Assembly (NCBI RefSeq): GCF_000346465.2 | Contig: NC_034011.1 | Coordinates: forward strand, 7,222,611 to 7,286,610 | DNA from: Prunus persica | Lineage: Eukaryota > Streptophyta > Magnoliopsida > Rosales > Rosaceae | Reading direction: 5' to 3' | DNA length: 64,000 nt | In this document: one piece after another, positions 21,500 to 34,038 of the stretch | Position numbering within the stretch: the first letter of the stretch is position 1 | Layout: every line of letters begins with the position of its first letter | The notes under the pieces: generated by a model | Told to the model about the DNA's origin: nothing | The model's database searches: none | The model's input: the letters and a program-made list of their open reading frames with translations, nothing else | Translations under genes and position numbers: made by a program

Positions 21500-23420
21500 A
21501 TCATATCTATATGGTAAGCTTAAAACACATATATGTGAACCTTATAGCATAAGGCGTCACAAAATTGCCACACCAATACACCCACACCCTCTAAAAGATC
21601 ATTAAACCCAACCCTCACACTCTCACTTCATATCTGTCTCTAACTACCTACACCATGTCCTTTTCAACATTTGTTTTGATTAATGGCTTTGGAAATTTAT
21701 GGATTCACAACACGTACGGTGAATCATAGCCACACAACGGTTTTATAGAAAACTGTATATGGCCAAGTTGTGCGGTCAACAACAACATATTTACAAATTA
21801 CGTAGTTCTGATTCACTGCATATATTGTGAATCCAAAAATTTTTAAATCTAAAAATCTAAGTAAAATGATGCAATAACATACTAAACACTAACATTTTCC
21901 TACTCAAAATTCTCATAGATGACGATTAGCTCGTCCTTTGAACTCTTCTTGTAGATTTCAATGTAGAACACAGAGAAAATGAAAATGAAAAAGAAAAAAA
22001 ATAGGTATCTAAGAGAAACATGGTTTGGTAATGAAAAGAATGGGTATTCTTGGAACTAACTTGTTTCGGGTGTCAAGAAAATGTTGAAAATATGTGTCCA
22101 AGGAAACAAATGTGTCCAGAGTTGACAAAAAAAACCAAAACAAAACAAAAGTGTCCGGAAACAATTGTGTAAAGACAAATCTTTAATGAATTATATTACT
22201 TAACTATGGGCTCAAGGATGCAGCAAAAAACTATGAGGTTTGGGAAGTGTTTAAAAAAGGCCTTGAGGATGTATTGGGCTTCCAATGTCTTTTTCTTTTA
22301 TGAATACGGGAGAGAATATTTGAATTTACGATCTTTTTCAATATTAGAGAGAGAAGTATCACTAGACTAATCAATAGTTGGTATTTGAATTAATTATAGA
22401 GATATTTAGTCATATACTCATTCTTAGCACTAAAACTATAAATAAACTCTACATTATTTAATTTTTATAAACATACCAAAAAATGACAGCTGGACTTATT
22501 GAATTTAATTTTGATTATTAAATTACTTTAATGCCTTATTGAGTGTTTTGGGCTTTTTTATGAGGTTTTGAGGTTGTGTTTATTTTAAGAAATCAATGAC
22601 AGTTTTGTAATTTAAAAGAATTTAAAATTTTTTTGTTATATTGTAAATGGACTTTGGGTGTGTTTCTAAAGTCCATTTCATATAGAGTTTTTTTTTATAA
22701 TTTGAGCTCCTATATTGGGTATAATAGTGAATCTCCCTTAATTATATATACTATTAGTTAATTTTTATAATGACAAAGTCGGGATTTCACACTAAAGGGG
22801 GCTCTTCACAAAATTTTAAAGTCATTCGGATAGGCGCACTCAAGCGCTAATCGATTAATAAGTTAGTACGATACTAATTTCTCGGTATAGCCCACTTCAT
22901 AATATCATTTCATATTGATTAATAATTTATTCATTCATTACTACCATAATTGTCATGAATTTCATATTTTAAAATCGTTGAATATTAATGTCATCATCTA
23001 CATTACTAATGACTCAAAAGTTAATAATTTATATTCCAACATAAAGAAGAAATACAAAAGAGGTTCATAAATCCCAATGTTAATTAAGGTACCCTATTAC
23101 AACATGTAAAAAAGGAAGGAAAAAATTCACAAAGTTTACGTTAAACAAAAGATGAAGAGAAAGAGAAGAAATTTTTTTAGCAGTTTTTAGTGCAAGTATC
23201 AGAACCTAACCTAAAATATTTAAGGAAAAATAGAAGAGTGATTAATAAGTTTTATAGTTAAAGTGTAGACAAAAAAAAAACTAATATATATTTATTTTAG
23301 AGTAAATTTTCCAAAAATAATCTAATATATTATAATATTATATATCATATATAATATATAATATATAAATACAAGTAGTAAAACCATTAGGACCACTCTG
23401 GTCCTTACATGGCTCAGTCT
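21500..23420. other. AT-rich intergenic sequence
   Basis: No ORF with recognisable content and no bounded repeat was found. A (TA)-rich tract lies at about 23325-23365. Confidence 0.5.
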
Positions 23421-23427
23421 CTTGGAC

Positions 23428-23769
23428 TATTAGAATATGAGCATCCAACTTAAAATCAATTGGGAATGGATGAAAAGGCTCAATATCATTTAGACTATTA
23501 GACAAATCTTTAATTCTCGATGTGGGGTTTGCTCTCAACACGCCCCTTCATTTGTGGTATCACTCAAGCTAAACACATGGACAATACATTAATGAGTGGG
23601 TGGCATCACGTGTGATCGTCAGACCTAACATGTGAATAGCCTGCTCTGATACCATATTAGAATATAAGCATCTAATGCAAAACTAATTAGTAATAAGTGA
23701 AGATGCCCCGATATCAATTAAATTGTTACGCAAAGCTTTAATTTCTAGATATGAGATTTACTCTCAATA
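23428..23769 (-). mobile_element. TRIM (miniature LTR retrotransposon)
   Basis: Two terminal direct repeats of about 113-115 bp (23428-23540 and 23655-23769) both begin TATTAGAATAT and end TGCTCTCAACA or TACTCTCAATA. They enclose only 114 bp. The minus strand shows a perfect initiator-Met-tRNA primer-binding site, TGGTATCAGAGC (about 23643-23654), directly inside the right repeat, and a polypurine tract GAAGGGGCG inside the left one. No coding capacity. The repeats differ at many positions and no target duplication survives, so the copy is old. Confidence 0.85.
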
Positions 23770-24080
23770 ATGATCGAACCTGATCTTCGTGGACATAGAT
23801 TCAATTGGGCAAGGGTCAGACAACCCATTTTGTACAGCCTTGTTCAATCTAGCAAAACAAAAATAATTGTACGGCACTATTTTTGTGCGAAATGAGTACT
23901 GAAATTATTCTAATTCTTAATTTACTATGTATTTATTAACACATAAAAAATTAAAATATTATATGAGTTCCACAATTATATCCGTTATCCAATATCTGAA
24001 AATCAAGAAGTTAATTAATCGAAGGTATTAGTTGATTCTATAACGACTTCCCCGATTCGTAACTTCTCCCGATTCCATAA

Positions 24081-24274
24081 GTAAAAGTGACATTAATTTC
24101 GGCAAGCAAGACAGCCAGCCAGCAATTTAATTTCCTTTTTAATTCTTTTTATCGTACGCCGCTCACCAAAATAGTAAGTAAAAGTGACATTAATTTCGGC
24201 AAGCAAGACAGCCAGCCAGCAATTTAATTTCCTTTTTAATTCTTTTTATCGTACGCCGCTCACCAAAATAGTAA
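24081..24274. repeat. 97-bp tandem duplication upstream of the DCN1-like gene
   Basis: GTAAAAGTGACATTAATTTC through CGCTCACCAAAATA occurs at 24081-24177 and again from 24178, apparently exact. It ends about 240 bp before the start codon, so it duplicates promoter or 5' leader sequence. Confidence 0.9.
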
Positions 24275-24513
24275 AAGTTTTTACCCAATCTACAAACGCC
24301 ACGTCATCATCTTCTTCTCTTCATACTCGGAAAAAGCCAAAAGTAGAGGCTACAGAGAGCCTCAAATATAAGAGCCTGTCAATCCATCTCTTTCTCTATC
24401 AATTTCTCTCTCTAAGTCTCTCTCTGACATCGAAAACAGAGCTCTCGAGCGACGAGGCTTCCGCACTCGCTTGCTCTTGACTCTCTCTGTGTTTGTATCT
24501 CCGTGTCCGTTTT

Positions 24514-27500
24514 ATGAAGAAGATGAGGCGCTCTGGTTCGTAATCGGATCTTTCCTTTTTCTTTGTCAATTCTTCTCAATTATCCTTCAATTTTTTTGTT
24601 TTTGATAGTTTGATGATTGGTTTTGTGGTAATTAGTATCGATTCCTTTGTTTTATGTTCAAAGCTTTTAAATTTTTTATTGAATTCTGCGACTTTTATAT
24701 ATGATCATGGAATTTGATGAGTGTTGGGAGTATGGATCCGGTTCAATTTGAGCTTCATGCTTTGAATTGAGTTGCTTTAGCTCAGGAACAGAACAATAAT
24801 TTAAAATTACAGGAATACTAATAAATGAACATAAGAAATGTTGAATTTTTGTTGAAATCGAAAGCCGGAGAGCGGTGTAGTTGAATTACTAGAAGTAATG
24901 GAATGTTGTACTTGCATGAAAGGTTGAAAAGGTTTGAATTGTTGAAAAGAATGAGCTATTGAACCAGAAATTCTCATGATTGAACTGTGTAAGGCCATTT
25001 GATTATATTTCTGTTTTTTAAAATTAAAGATGGGATAAAGAGGAAATAAATGAGATAGATAGATAAAATTGGAAACTGCTTAAAATTATTCTAGTTTTTG
25101 TCTTTGGTTTTTATATTGAAAACCATTCCATGCTTCCTTCCTGTTCTCTCGCTCTCTCTTTCTCACACACACACCCCTCTCAACTCTCTTCTTTTTCACA
25201 TCACCCTTTTTAGCATTCCTTTAGTTAAAAAGGAAAACAGAAACATTACCAACTAAGGGTACAACTGATTGTCTATATCACATTGTGCAGAAGCATTTGG
25301 TTTACAAATTTGTGTTGACTGTTGAGTTTTCAGGAGATGCTGGACATATTCTTGTATATCAACAAAAGATTGCATTTTAGATGGGTTTGATCCATCTTAT
25401 TTTTTTAGGACAACAAGGAGGATGATTGATACCTCTAGCATAAACTTGTTTAACTGACTTCTGCTTTGGAGAATCTACAATTTAAGCTTTATTCTCATTT
25501 CCATGGGATTTGCTAGTGAATTCATAATATTTTCAAATTCCCCATATAATTGAAGCACATCTTCATTCTCTCTCGAGGGGCAGTCAGATCCCAGTTCTTT
25601 AGCCTTTGTTCATTCTCTAATCAAAGAGATTGTGCTGCCGCTTTAGAGTCTCTGAGTTAGGAAGCTTCAGTTTTTCCATGGCAGGACAAAACATCTTCTC
25701 CTGTTTTTTCAACTGAGACATATATTCCCAGGTATCATATTGTATGGTTCTATGCTTTGTGTTATTGACCGGCTGAGCACTCCCCCTTTAGCATTATCCA
25801 TATCCCCACTTATGGGTGTTTATAAGGAAAGAGAACCCAGCATTCTCACTAAGCTGGGTCTATTCTGGCTGTCTCTCACGAGTTCTGTAATTATATCCTA
25901 ATCAAGTTGTTAGATACTTCCAGGAAGCACACATTACTTAGTGAACCTTGCTTTAAGTTGAAACATATTTCTGGTCTGAGGCTATTTGGTTTTCATGTTG
26001 GTTTACTGCAGACATTAATAGTTGTAGAATGTGTTCTTCTGATGCTGTAGATACTCACCTGTTTGAATATTGATTACTAATTTTTGTTAAGTTAGCATTC
26101 CAAACTGTCTGTGGTCGTAACTATTTTAATCTTTATCTTTTCAGCCATTAAAGCAGCTAATAAAGAGTTGGAACGGATTGATGTTTTTTTCAATACATAT
26201 GCAAATATGTCTTCTGGTTTGATTGAGTAAGTCTACTGCATGAGAATACTTGTTTGAATTTGTGGCTTTAGTCATTGCTTTTGTTGCAACAGGTGAAAAG
26301 GTTGTATTTTGTGAATGTATGTGTTGAACATGCTCAATGACAGTATTGATTCAGCAATTCTTTTAGGTTATCAAGATGTTATTTGCCACCTTGTCACATA
26401 TTTAGTTGCAAAAGTTATTTTTACGTCCATGTTGAGTTTTCACCTTCACTATATATGAGGGAAAAAAAGGGTACAAGAATAACCACTCAATTTTTAATCC
26501 CAAACCTGAGCTCTTATCCAATAGGATACACCCCTTGCACACCTTCTCTCAAACTCATGAACATCACTCTCAAACCATTTGGCTCTCACTTTCAAACCTT
26601 TTGGCTCTCACTCTTAACTCCCATCTGTGTTACAAAAATCCACCCTTGAGTTGAATTTTTAGGCTTTCTGATAAATTCATAATTCTACTAGGACACATCA
26701 CACAAGTCCAGTTGGAATAATCAAAACTTACGAAAACTGATAAATCAAATTTTACAAGGAAACCTGAATCAAGTTATTCGAAAGAAAACCTCCTCCATTA
26801 AGGAAGGACCAAATCCAGCGTGAACAGCTGTCATCTCATAAATGTGGGACCTCTTTTTGGAAATAAAGGAAAATGCATGGTTGGTTCACCCTTCTTTTGA
26901 AACAATTCAAGATCATTGTTGGCTCTTCACCACACGGTGACAACTTATAAGCACGATTAAATAGAAAGGGTTTCTGTTCAATGAACAATTCTCCATTGTC
27001 CATAAAAACCTTCTGCACTAAAAAAAGTTGATTTATGGTATTTTCACTAACATTACACAAAGGAAATTAAATTCTTTTTAAGGACTCTAACCTGTTTGGT
27101 GCTCTGTTTGACATTGCACATCTCAAATATCAAACAGAACTCTCCTACAAATCATCGCATTTTTCTTGCTAAAAGGGAAAAGAAAAGGAATATTGTTTCA
27201 TATTTAGGCATTGAGTCATATCCTATGATACAATAATTATAGTAGAAACTCCACCTTATTTAATTTTCTCATCGGAGAATATAAACATTTTAAATTTGTG
27301 TACACCTTTTGTTTGGCAAAAATTTGATGTACTCGTATAACTTGTAAGTTATTACTCACTTTTTGAACAGCCCAGAGGGAATTGAACGTCTGTGTTCAGA
27401 CGTGGAAGTTGACCATACTGATGTAAGGATATTGATGCTTGCCTGGTAAGTTGTATTTATAGTCACTTGTATCCTCACTCTAGATTTTGCCTTGATCTAC

Positions 27501-27952
27501 TGTGTCAATGCTAACAAACTACATATGCTAGGAAAATGAAAGCTGAAAAACAGGGATACTTTACCCTGGTAAGCAGCACTTTTCTTGTTTGCGCATCAAA
27601 ATTCATAAATCTCTTTTTTTTTTACTCATGGAATATGCATCCACACCAGTTATCATTGTGTTGGCGAGTTCTTCCCGCAATTTATTGTATTATATCTAGC
27701 ATCTACCTCTACCTTTTTAAGTTGATTTTTATGCTTAGATTTTCCTCTCAACTCTTTGCAACGTGTTGTCTTTGCTTCACATGACTGTGTTTACTCAAAG
27801 AGAGATACATATACACACACACACACACACACATATATAGAGAGGGTCAAGATCAGAGGACACACATTATGACACATTTTTAACCACTAGATTACCATTT
27901 TTATTTCTTTAATAATATCATCGGGAATATCACAATGTCATTATTTCTCCTA

Positions 27953-27987
<35 letters not shown>

Positions 27988-28423
27988 TTGTTTCTTTGGC
28001 AATACACAGCAGTCACTACAAACTTTTAAGGAAAAGCTACAACAAATCTCAAACTCATGCTTTTAATCATAACAGGCTGAATTTGATGCAAAATTCTTTA
28101 ACCAACGACTCTTCCTCCTTTTATGAAAGATGATGTCAAATTCAAGAATAAAATGATCTTCTGCTATGTTCAAACTCGTGCTCTTGCAAATCTTTTGAGA
28201 TAAAAGGCTGAAATTATTTCAAAATTGTCAAATATTTGTTTAATTCAAAATTATTGAAGAACCTAAGATTTGCCGTTGCAAAATTCTCAAGGCTGACAAT
28301 TTTTGAGAGCAAGAGTTTGATTAATTCAAAATGATTTTATGAAGATTCGGTTTTCTTATTTGGCAATACACAGCAGAATTTATATGGGTACCTAAATGCT
28401 AAAAAAGAGGAGAGAAACAAGGG

Positions 28424-28454
<31 letters not shown>

Positions 28455-28474
28455 GTATCCCTTGATCCTGACCC

Positions 28475-28524
<50 letters not shown>

Positions 28525-31366
28525 GAAATAAGGGATATCTATTACATGCATACATATATATATATACACATATATATATGTACATAAGGATTATATGTAT
28601 GTACAGATATATACATATAGAAAACCAGACACATGCATAAATACATACACATAGATCAGGTGACACCAGTGTTAAATTATCAAAGCTTTACCGCAGTAAA
28701 ACCTGTTATTGGATTGTTTTTCAATTAGTCGTATCATTGGATTTGATGCTCCAAACCACATATGCCAAATCTGACGTCAAGTTATTTGAATCAATCTTAA
28801 GAATTTCACAGAAAAACCCATAGATGCATTTCATACCTCCTATGTCCAAATAACCACTTTTGAGCTTCTATTTCTCACTATAGTTTATCAATCCTCAAAT
28901 ATTTTATATGATCTGAAAGCTATTGTTACAAGCTTTGAAACCTATATAATATTGTGTGTTAAAACTTACATTTTACGAGTAAAAAATAAGATTGAACATC
29001 ATGGATTTGGCATGAAAACCCCAGATTTTCTGCAACTTGGGAGTTGTTGACGGATTGGAGTAACGGTTTAAATGGAATGAAACTACAAGGGCGAAACTGA
29101 AAAATAAAAAGTACTAAGGATGAAAGTGAAAATCCGAGTATCAATTTGGACCACTGATTTGTTGGGCTCTTGTTAATGTGTGGTCACAGTCTGGCAAGGG
29201 CACATTACCCTATATATATAGGGAGGTTCAAGTGTTAACATCCATACTTTAAGAAAAGTGTGCACATCCTCCATTCAACTTGCGGTTTAAGAGTCATCCC
29301 TACAAAAAAATAAGCTAAATCCAAAGTAATTTAGTCTCTAATTATCGTCTTCATTATTTTTATTGGACAGACTCTGTTTGTCCACCTACCATATGAATTC
29401 ATGTTTCGTTCGCTCTCCTTTTTTCTTTTTCTTTTTTTTCTAATGACGTTGCCAATCTAATCTTTGATAGGAAGAGTGGCGAACAGGATTTAAAGCAATA
29501 AGGGTGAGCAATAAATATGCGTTAAAGAAGGCACTTCCAGAGCTGGAGAAAGAGGTAGTATCTTTTAAATTGTTCCCTTTTATAAAATTATGGCAATTTA
29601 ATTGGTTCATCACATCCATATGATGGTCACAGAGAATCTGATCCTTTTCGCTTTAATTATATCATGAAAAGGTCAGGAGGCCCACAAACTTTGTGGATTT
29701 CTATTCCTATTCATTCCGTTATTGTTTAACAGGTAATGAGTTCAAGGTTGCTTGTCGTTTAATCTTGAATTGAAACCTAATTTTTTCTTTCCTTTGGTTT
29801 TACCCTTTATGCATGTGCTAATTTCAACCTTCTGTATTTTATTTTTGTTTTCAGAGGAGAAACAGAAGAGCATAGATATAGACAGCATATGCGAATTATT
29901 AAATATTGTTTTACGATCTCAATACCAAGCGCAGGTTGACTTGTTTGTTCAGTATTTAAAGGTGAGTGGTATTGTACAGCATCTGTTTATGTATATGGGC
30001 CTTTGTACTGCTAGAGTAATACAGCTGCAGCTTATGTGTACTTAAGAGGAAAGAGTTTACGGCAATTGAAGCATAAGAAATTTTTCATCAAGAAATTAGG
30101 CCTCTTTCTTGTTTTCAGCCTACCATCACACTGCTTCATTTTTAAGCTAGCAAACTACTTTTCCGTCTTAATGGTAAAAGATTCTTAAAATTGGTATATG
30201 CAATGTTCTACTCTTTAGTGAAGATGATGGGGTTCCCTCTGTCCAGACTTCTGCATGTATCATGTCATTGGTGACCTCATGAGGTTTATAGATTTGAGAG
30301 TAAAGAATTGCAGATGTCTTCATATGTAGTCTAATATCTTGTAATTACTGACACCTTTTCCAAAAAAAAAAAAAGGGACAAGGGACTGTAAAAGTAAATT
30401 TCTTAAGTGCTTGTTTGTTTTCAAAATGCAGACTCAGAATGATTACAAAGTCATAAACATGGATCAGTGGATGGGCTTTTACCGGTTCTGCGAAGAGGTA
30501 ATCTTTCATTTTGGTTACTGATTTCAAAATTCCTGCCTTTGTTTCTTCTGTTCATTTTTCTACATATGATACATCTTATAAGATTTAAGTCAAGGTACAA
30601 TTTGAATACATTGTGCTATAGTGCATGCCATGTGCACATTCAAACGCTCACACTACTAAGTCCTGTTTGTTCAAATTCCAAGTTTTAAGTTTGAGTTATA
30701 CCCTTACCTCTGTGGAGGAATGCAACTGCCAACCTGATTTGGTATAAGTATTCTCATGTGCTGTGAACCACTTACAGTGAATTGTTTGCTGAGCTACCAT
30801 GTTATAAACCAGATTTGGTTGCTCAGCACTTTTTTGTTGGGGAGGGGAGCAGGGGGTTACAGTCAGGAGAACCTATTCTAACAATACCCTTCTTTGACAA
30901 ACAAAGACTTCTTAAACAAGGAAGGTCTTGTTTTGTACGTATCTTTTGCTTTGCCTTCTTTTAAATCCCCACTATGCGGGATGGTATAGTATGAACAAAA
31001 ATATAATAGATGTTTTCAGGTTCAAGGGGCAATTGCTCCACATCGCCCAATGTTCCTTTACCTTTAGTATAGTTGATGTCACTGTTGAATTACAGAATCT
31101 GCAAAGTAAAGAGGTTGGGAAGTTGGTTATCAAGCCGTGCCTTATATCACTAGTCTTTAGCATTTGGTTTTGCATATCAGCTGGCCCCTTTGCCTCCAAT
31201 TTTTTTCCTTAAATGTTAATTACCTTCTAAGCTAATATTTTACCCCTCACCACCCACTGCACAGATAAGCTTTCCAGACCTAAGCAACTACGATCCTGAA
31301 CTTGCATGGCCTTTGATCTTGGACAATTTTGTCGAATGGCTGCGAGAGAAGCAGACCCAAAGCTGA
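24514..31366 (+). CDS. DCN1-like protein (cullin neddylation, PONY domain)
   Basis: Nine coding exons: 24514-24535, 26145-26226, 27371-27445, 27532-27568, 29471-29554, 29672-29732, 29855-29961, 30432-30497 and 31265-31366, giving 211 residues. DCN1-family proteins bind cullins and the NEDD8 E2 and promote cullin neddylation, so activating SCF-type ubiquitin ligases. The sequence has the family blocks in order: ELERIDVFF, DPEGIERLCSDVEV, ILMLAWKMKAEKQGYFT, the WRTGFKAI helix, LPELEKEVRRPTNFVDFYSY, and the C-terminal INMDQWMGFYRFCEE and PELAWPLILDNFVEW that hold the cullin-binding pocket. There is no N-terminal UBA domain, as in the short plant form (Arabidopsis At1g15860 type). The reading frame demands that exon 1 end at 24535 with the weak donor GGTTCGT; the stronger-looking GTAATC four bases later would shift the frame, so the first exon is the least certain part. 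Introns 1 and 4 are long and carry microsatellites. An AATAAA lies at 31777. Confidence 0.92.
27800..29300. repeat. Insertion- and microsatellite-rich part of DCN1-like intron 4
   Basis: Contains (CA)n at about 27810-27831, (CT)n at 27956-27985, (GA)n at 28426-28449, (GT)n at about 28483-28521 and TATA/ATGT-rich DNA to 28640. The intron is about 1.9 kb, far longer than its neighbours, suggesting one or more insertions, but no clean element boundaries were found. Confidence 0.6.
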
Positions 31367-31799
31367 TAATTTTTGGTCAACTTGAGTCTCTGCTGTAAAC
31401 CCCACAATTGCTGGTGAAGTACTTTTCGAATCCTTGATTTCCCAATTTGACATCCTACCCAAATTTTTGTTGTGATTGGCCTTTTTGCAGGACAGTTAGA
31501 CAACAAAATCAAATGGCTTCAGGAATTTTATTTCGTTTTTTTTTTTTTTTCCTTCCAAACATGAAAAGCTTCGTCAAAGTGCTCACCTTTGGAAATTGCG
31601 TGTTTGTGTTATAGATATCCTTGGGAAAGTCTTGTTGAATGTTATAGCCGCTTCTGTAATTTTTTCTGTTGAATATCCATAATGTTGTAAGTTATTTGAG
31701 CTGATTGATCAAGTTAAGGCTGTTGGATTATGCAATTTTAGTGTGAAGAGATTGTATCATGAATGTTGTTGATAGAATAAAAGAGGCACTTTTCAATCA

Positions 31800-33230
31800 T
31801 AATGGCCGTTATTTAGATGCCTCTCGGGCATCATTTTATATAGGCCAAGAAAATCTAATAACCATACACCAGTTCGAGAATTTTTGGGCTTATTTATGTA
31901 AGATTGTTCTTATATTTTGGTCTAAAAACTGAACCAAATTTTGTCTTGTGGCACATGATTTTGTTGCATAAATTTGTTTGAAAACCAGAAGAAAGATTGA
32001 TTTAAGCTGTCTTTTTGGGGTTTGTTTTGTTCTTTTTATAACTCAGCTTGGGACCGGATTTTTGCAACCCGATAGATAGCATGATAATGAAATTACCTTG
32101 TTATTAGGTATATTGTCAGGAGGAATTATTAGGTATATTGGATATACCATACCATGTGTCAATGTTTGATATTTGACAGGTTCCCAATGGATTAGAGTTA
32201 CTTCCTTTAACCAACAAAAAAATATTATTGCATGCAACCGTTGTATACAACGTACTTCTCATGATTACCCGATCATACAACAATAATCTCTTGGACTGGT
32301 GAGAGCAGTAAAGTATAAGCAATGCCTCCATTTTACGCTGATCATTCATTCTTGGACTATTGAAACCAATAAAGTATAAGGAAGGCCTCCACTTTGCACA
32401 GAAAGTTGCCTTCTTTGTTCCCACAAGTCAAAGGAGTTGTTCTATATTTGTTTACCACTTGAGTCAAGACAAGAAAAAGAGGACAATGGGATGAAGAAAG
32501 TGACAGATTTCGACTATAAAGAGGGGCTTTTGCACACACACCCGTCCTTAGAGCATCTAGTCTAGACCACCATGATTTGCCCTACATTTTAATGAGGAAG
32601 AAAATTATGATAAAGACATGGACACAATTTCATTTCGAATACCAACCCAGGAATAGTAAAAGAACGTGAAGGCACATTGTGGGTGTGGGGCATTCAACTT
32701 TTTTTATTTTCCTCCCAAGAAAAGATACTTTAAACCAATGACGAGTCAGAAAATCTATCCAGAAGGTCATCCTCAAATGATAAGATTCAGAAGCGAAAAA
32801 AAATATATATCATCTGATAATAAAATCCTTTGTATTAATTTCTATATCATTCCAAAATATTTACAACAGAGCTTAGGTTGGCAATCTTCAATTTGAATTG
32901 TCATGCTTTTGAGCTTGTTTTTTTTGGGTAAGATGTCATGCTTTTAGTCTTAGGTAATTAGGTAAATAATTATTAAGTTATTACAAATAAAGAAATAATT
33001 AGAAAGGAAAGTAGCATAAGTTAGGGACATGCGAGACAAAAGTTTTCATCGTTACTTTTGTAGTTTTTTCAAAAGGTAAGATGGTGAAAAGGGTCAAATT
33101 TCAAAAATGTTGTATAAAAAAATCAAGTACAAATATGTAAAAAGATCAAATATGCTAAACATGAGAAGGGTCACTTGACCACTGCGAGCCTTCATTGGCT
33201 CCACCCATGCTTTAAACACCTGGCTTGGCT
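31800..33230. other. Spacer between DCN1-like and DeSI-like genes
   Basis: No gene recognised. A block around 32286-32340 (CTCTTGGACTGG ... AAAGTATAAGCAATGCCTCC) is repeated with changes at 32349-32400. The rest is AT-rich. Confidence 0.55.
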
Positions 33231-33244
33231 CCAAATTGAGAGAA

Positions 33245-33372
33245 ATCCTTGTGTGAAACAGAAATAGCACTATTTTGCTATCCTCGGGCAATCATGACAT
33301 ACCACGCATGATAAATTTTCCACATAGCAATTTGTAATTGGTTAGGGATGGCAAAACAGTGCTTTCATACTA
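33245..33372. mobile_element. Hairpin MITE, copy A (GGATAGCA-TTTTGCTATCC family)
   Basis: AAATAGCACTATTTTGCTATCC on the left and the inverse AGGGATGGCAAAACAGTGCTTTC on the right, with further inverse pairing (GGGCAATCATGACATA against the TTGTAATTGGTTAGG side). It resembles 48400-48525 along its whole length but is more diverged. Confidence 0.6.
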
Positions 33373-34038
33373 GTTTTTCTGCCAAACTGAAGCACTCCAA
33401 TGAGAGCACAAGGTTCATATGGTTATAACTTCTAAGCTTTCTTTTATTCCAAAGTGAAAACATTAAAGGAAAGACAGACACAGTTTTCAGATTCCTTGAT
33501 CTTGAGGACTTGGTATATAGCTTTTACTTTCTTAAAGCAACACCTTTAGACCAATGGCGAATTGGATACTAGTCTGCTTTGTGACTGTAAGTATAGTCAG
33601 CAGCACCTATTTGCAATCATGTGTCGATAATATGTCGATAACTTGTCGATGTTTATTTGTTTCAATAATTTGTGGATACGTTATTGAAAAAGGACGGACG
33701 TCTTGCAGAGCGAAAACCACATGAAGTGTGTGCACTGGTGTGTGCACTGTCAATTTATCATCCTAAGAAGAGCCAAGATGTCCAAGGAAGACAATTTGTT
33801 ACGTCAATGTTGAGCCAGGTACCACAAGAAAACCAAACAAGATGAGGCCAACTTGAATAATTTTGCAGAGACAGATGATCACTTGCCAAAATATTGAAGC
33901 ATGCACATGTACACAGATGTTAGCATTAAGAGCACAGCAAAAGAATGAAGAAAATAAGTAGAAACAAGAATCTGACTTTGCTTCTTTCCTTTAAGCAAAA
34001 TTTGAGAAAATGAAAAACTGTGCTGCAAATCTCAACCA

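Noticed and set aside
28337..28666. 109-codon minus frame in DCN1-like intron 4
   Set aside because: Encoded by CA/CT/TA microsatellites (THTHTH and SLSLSL runs).
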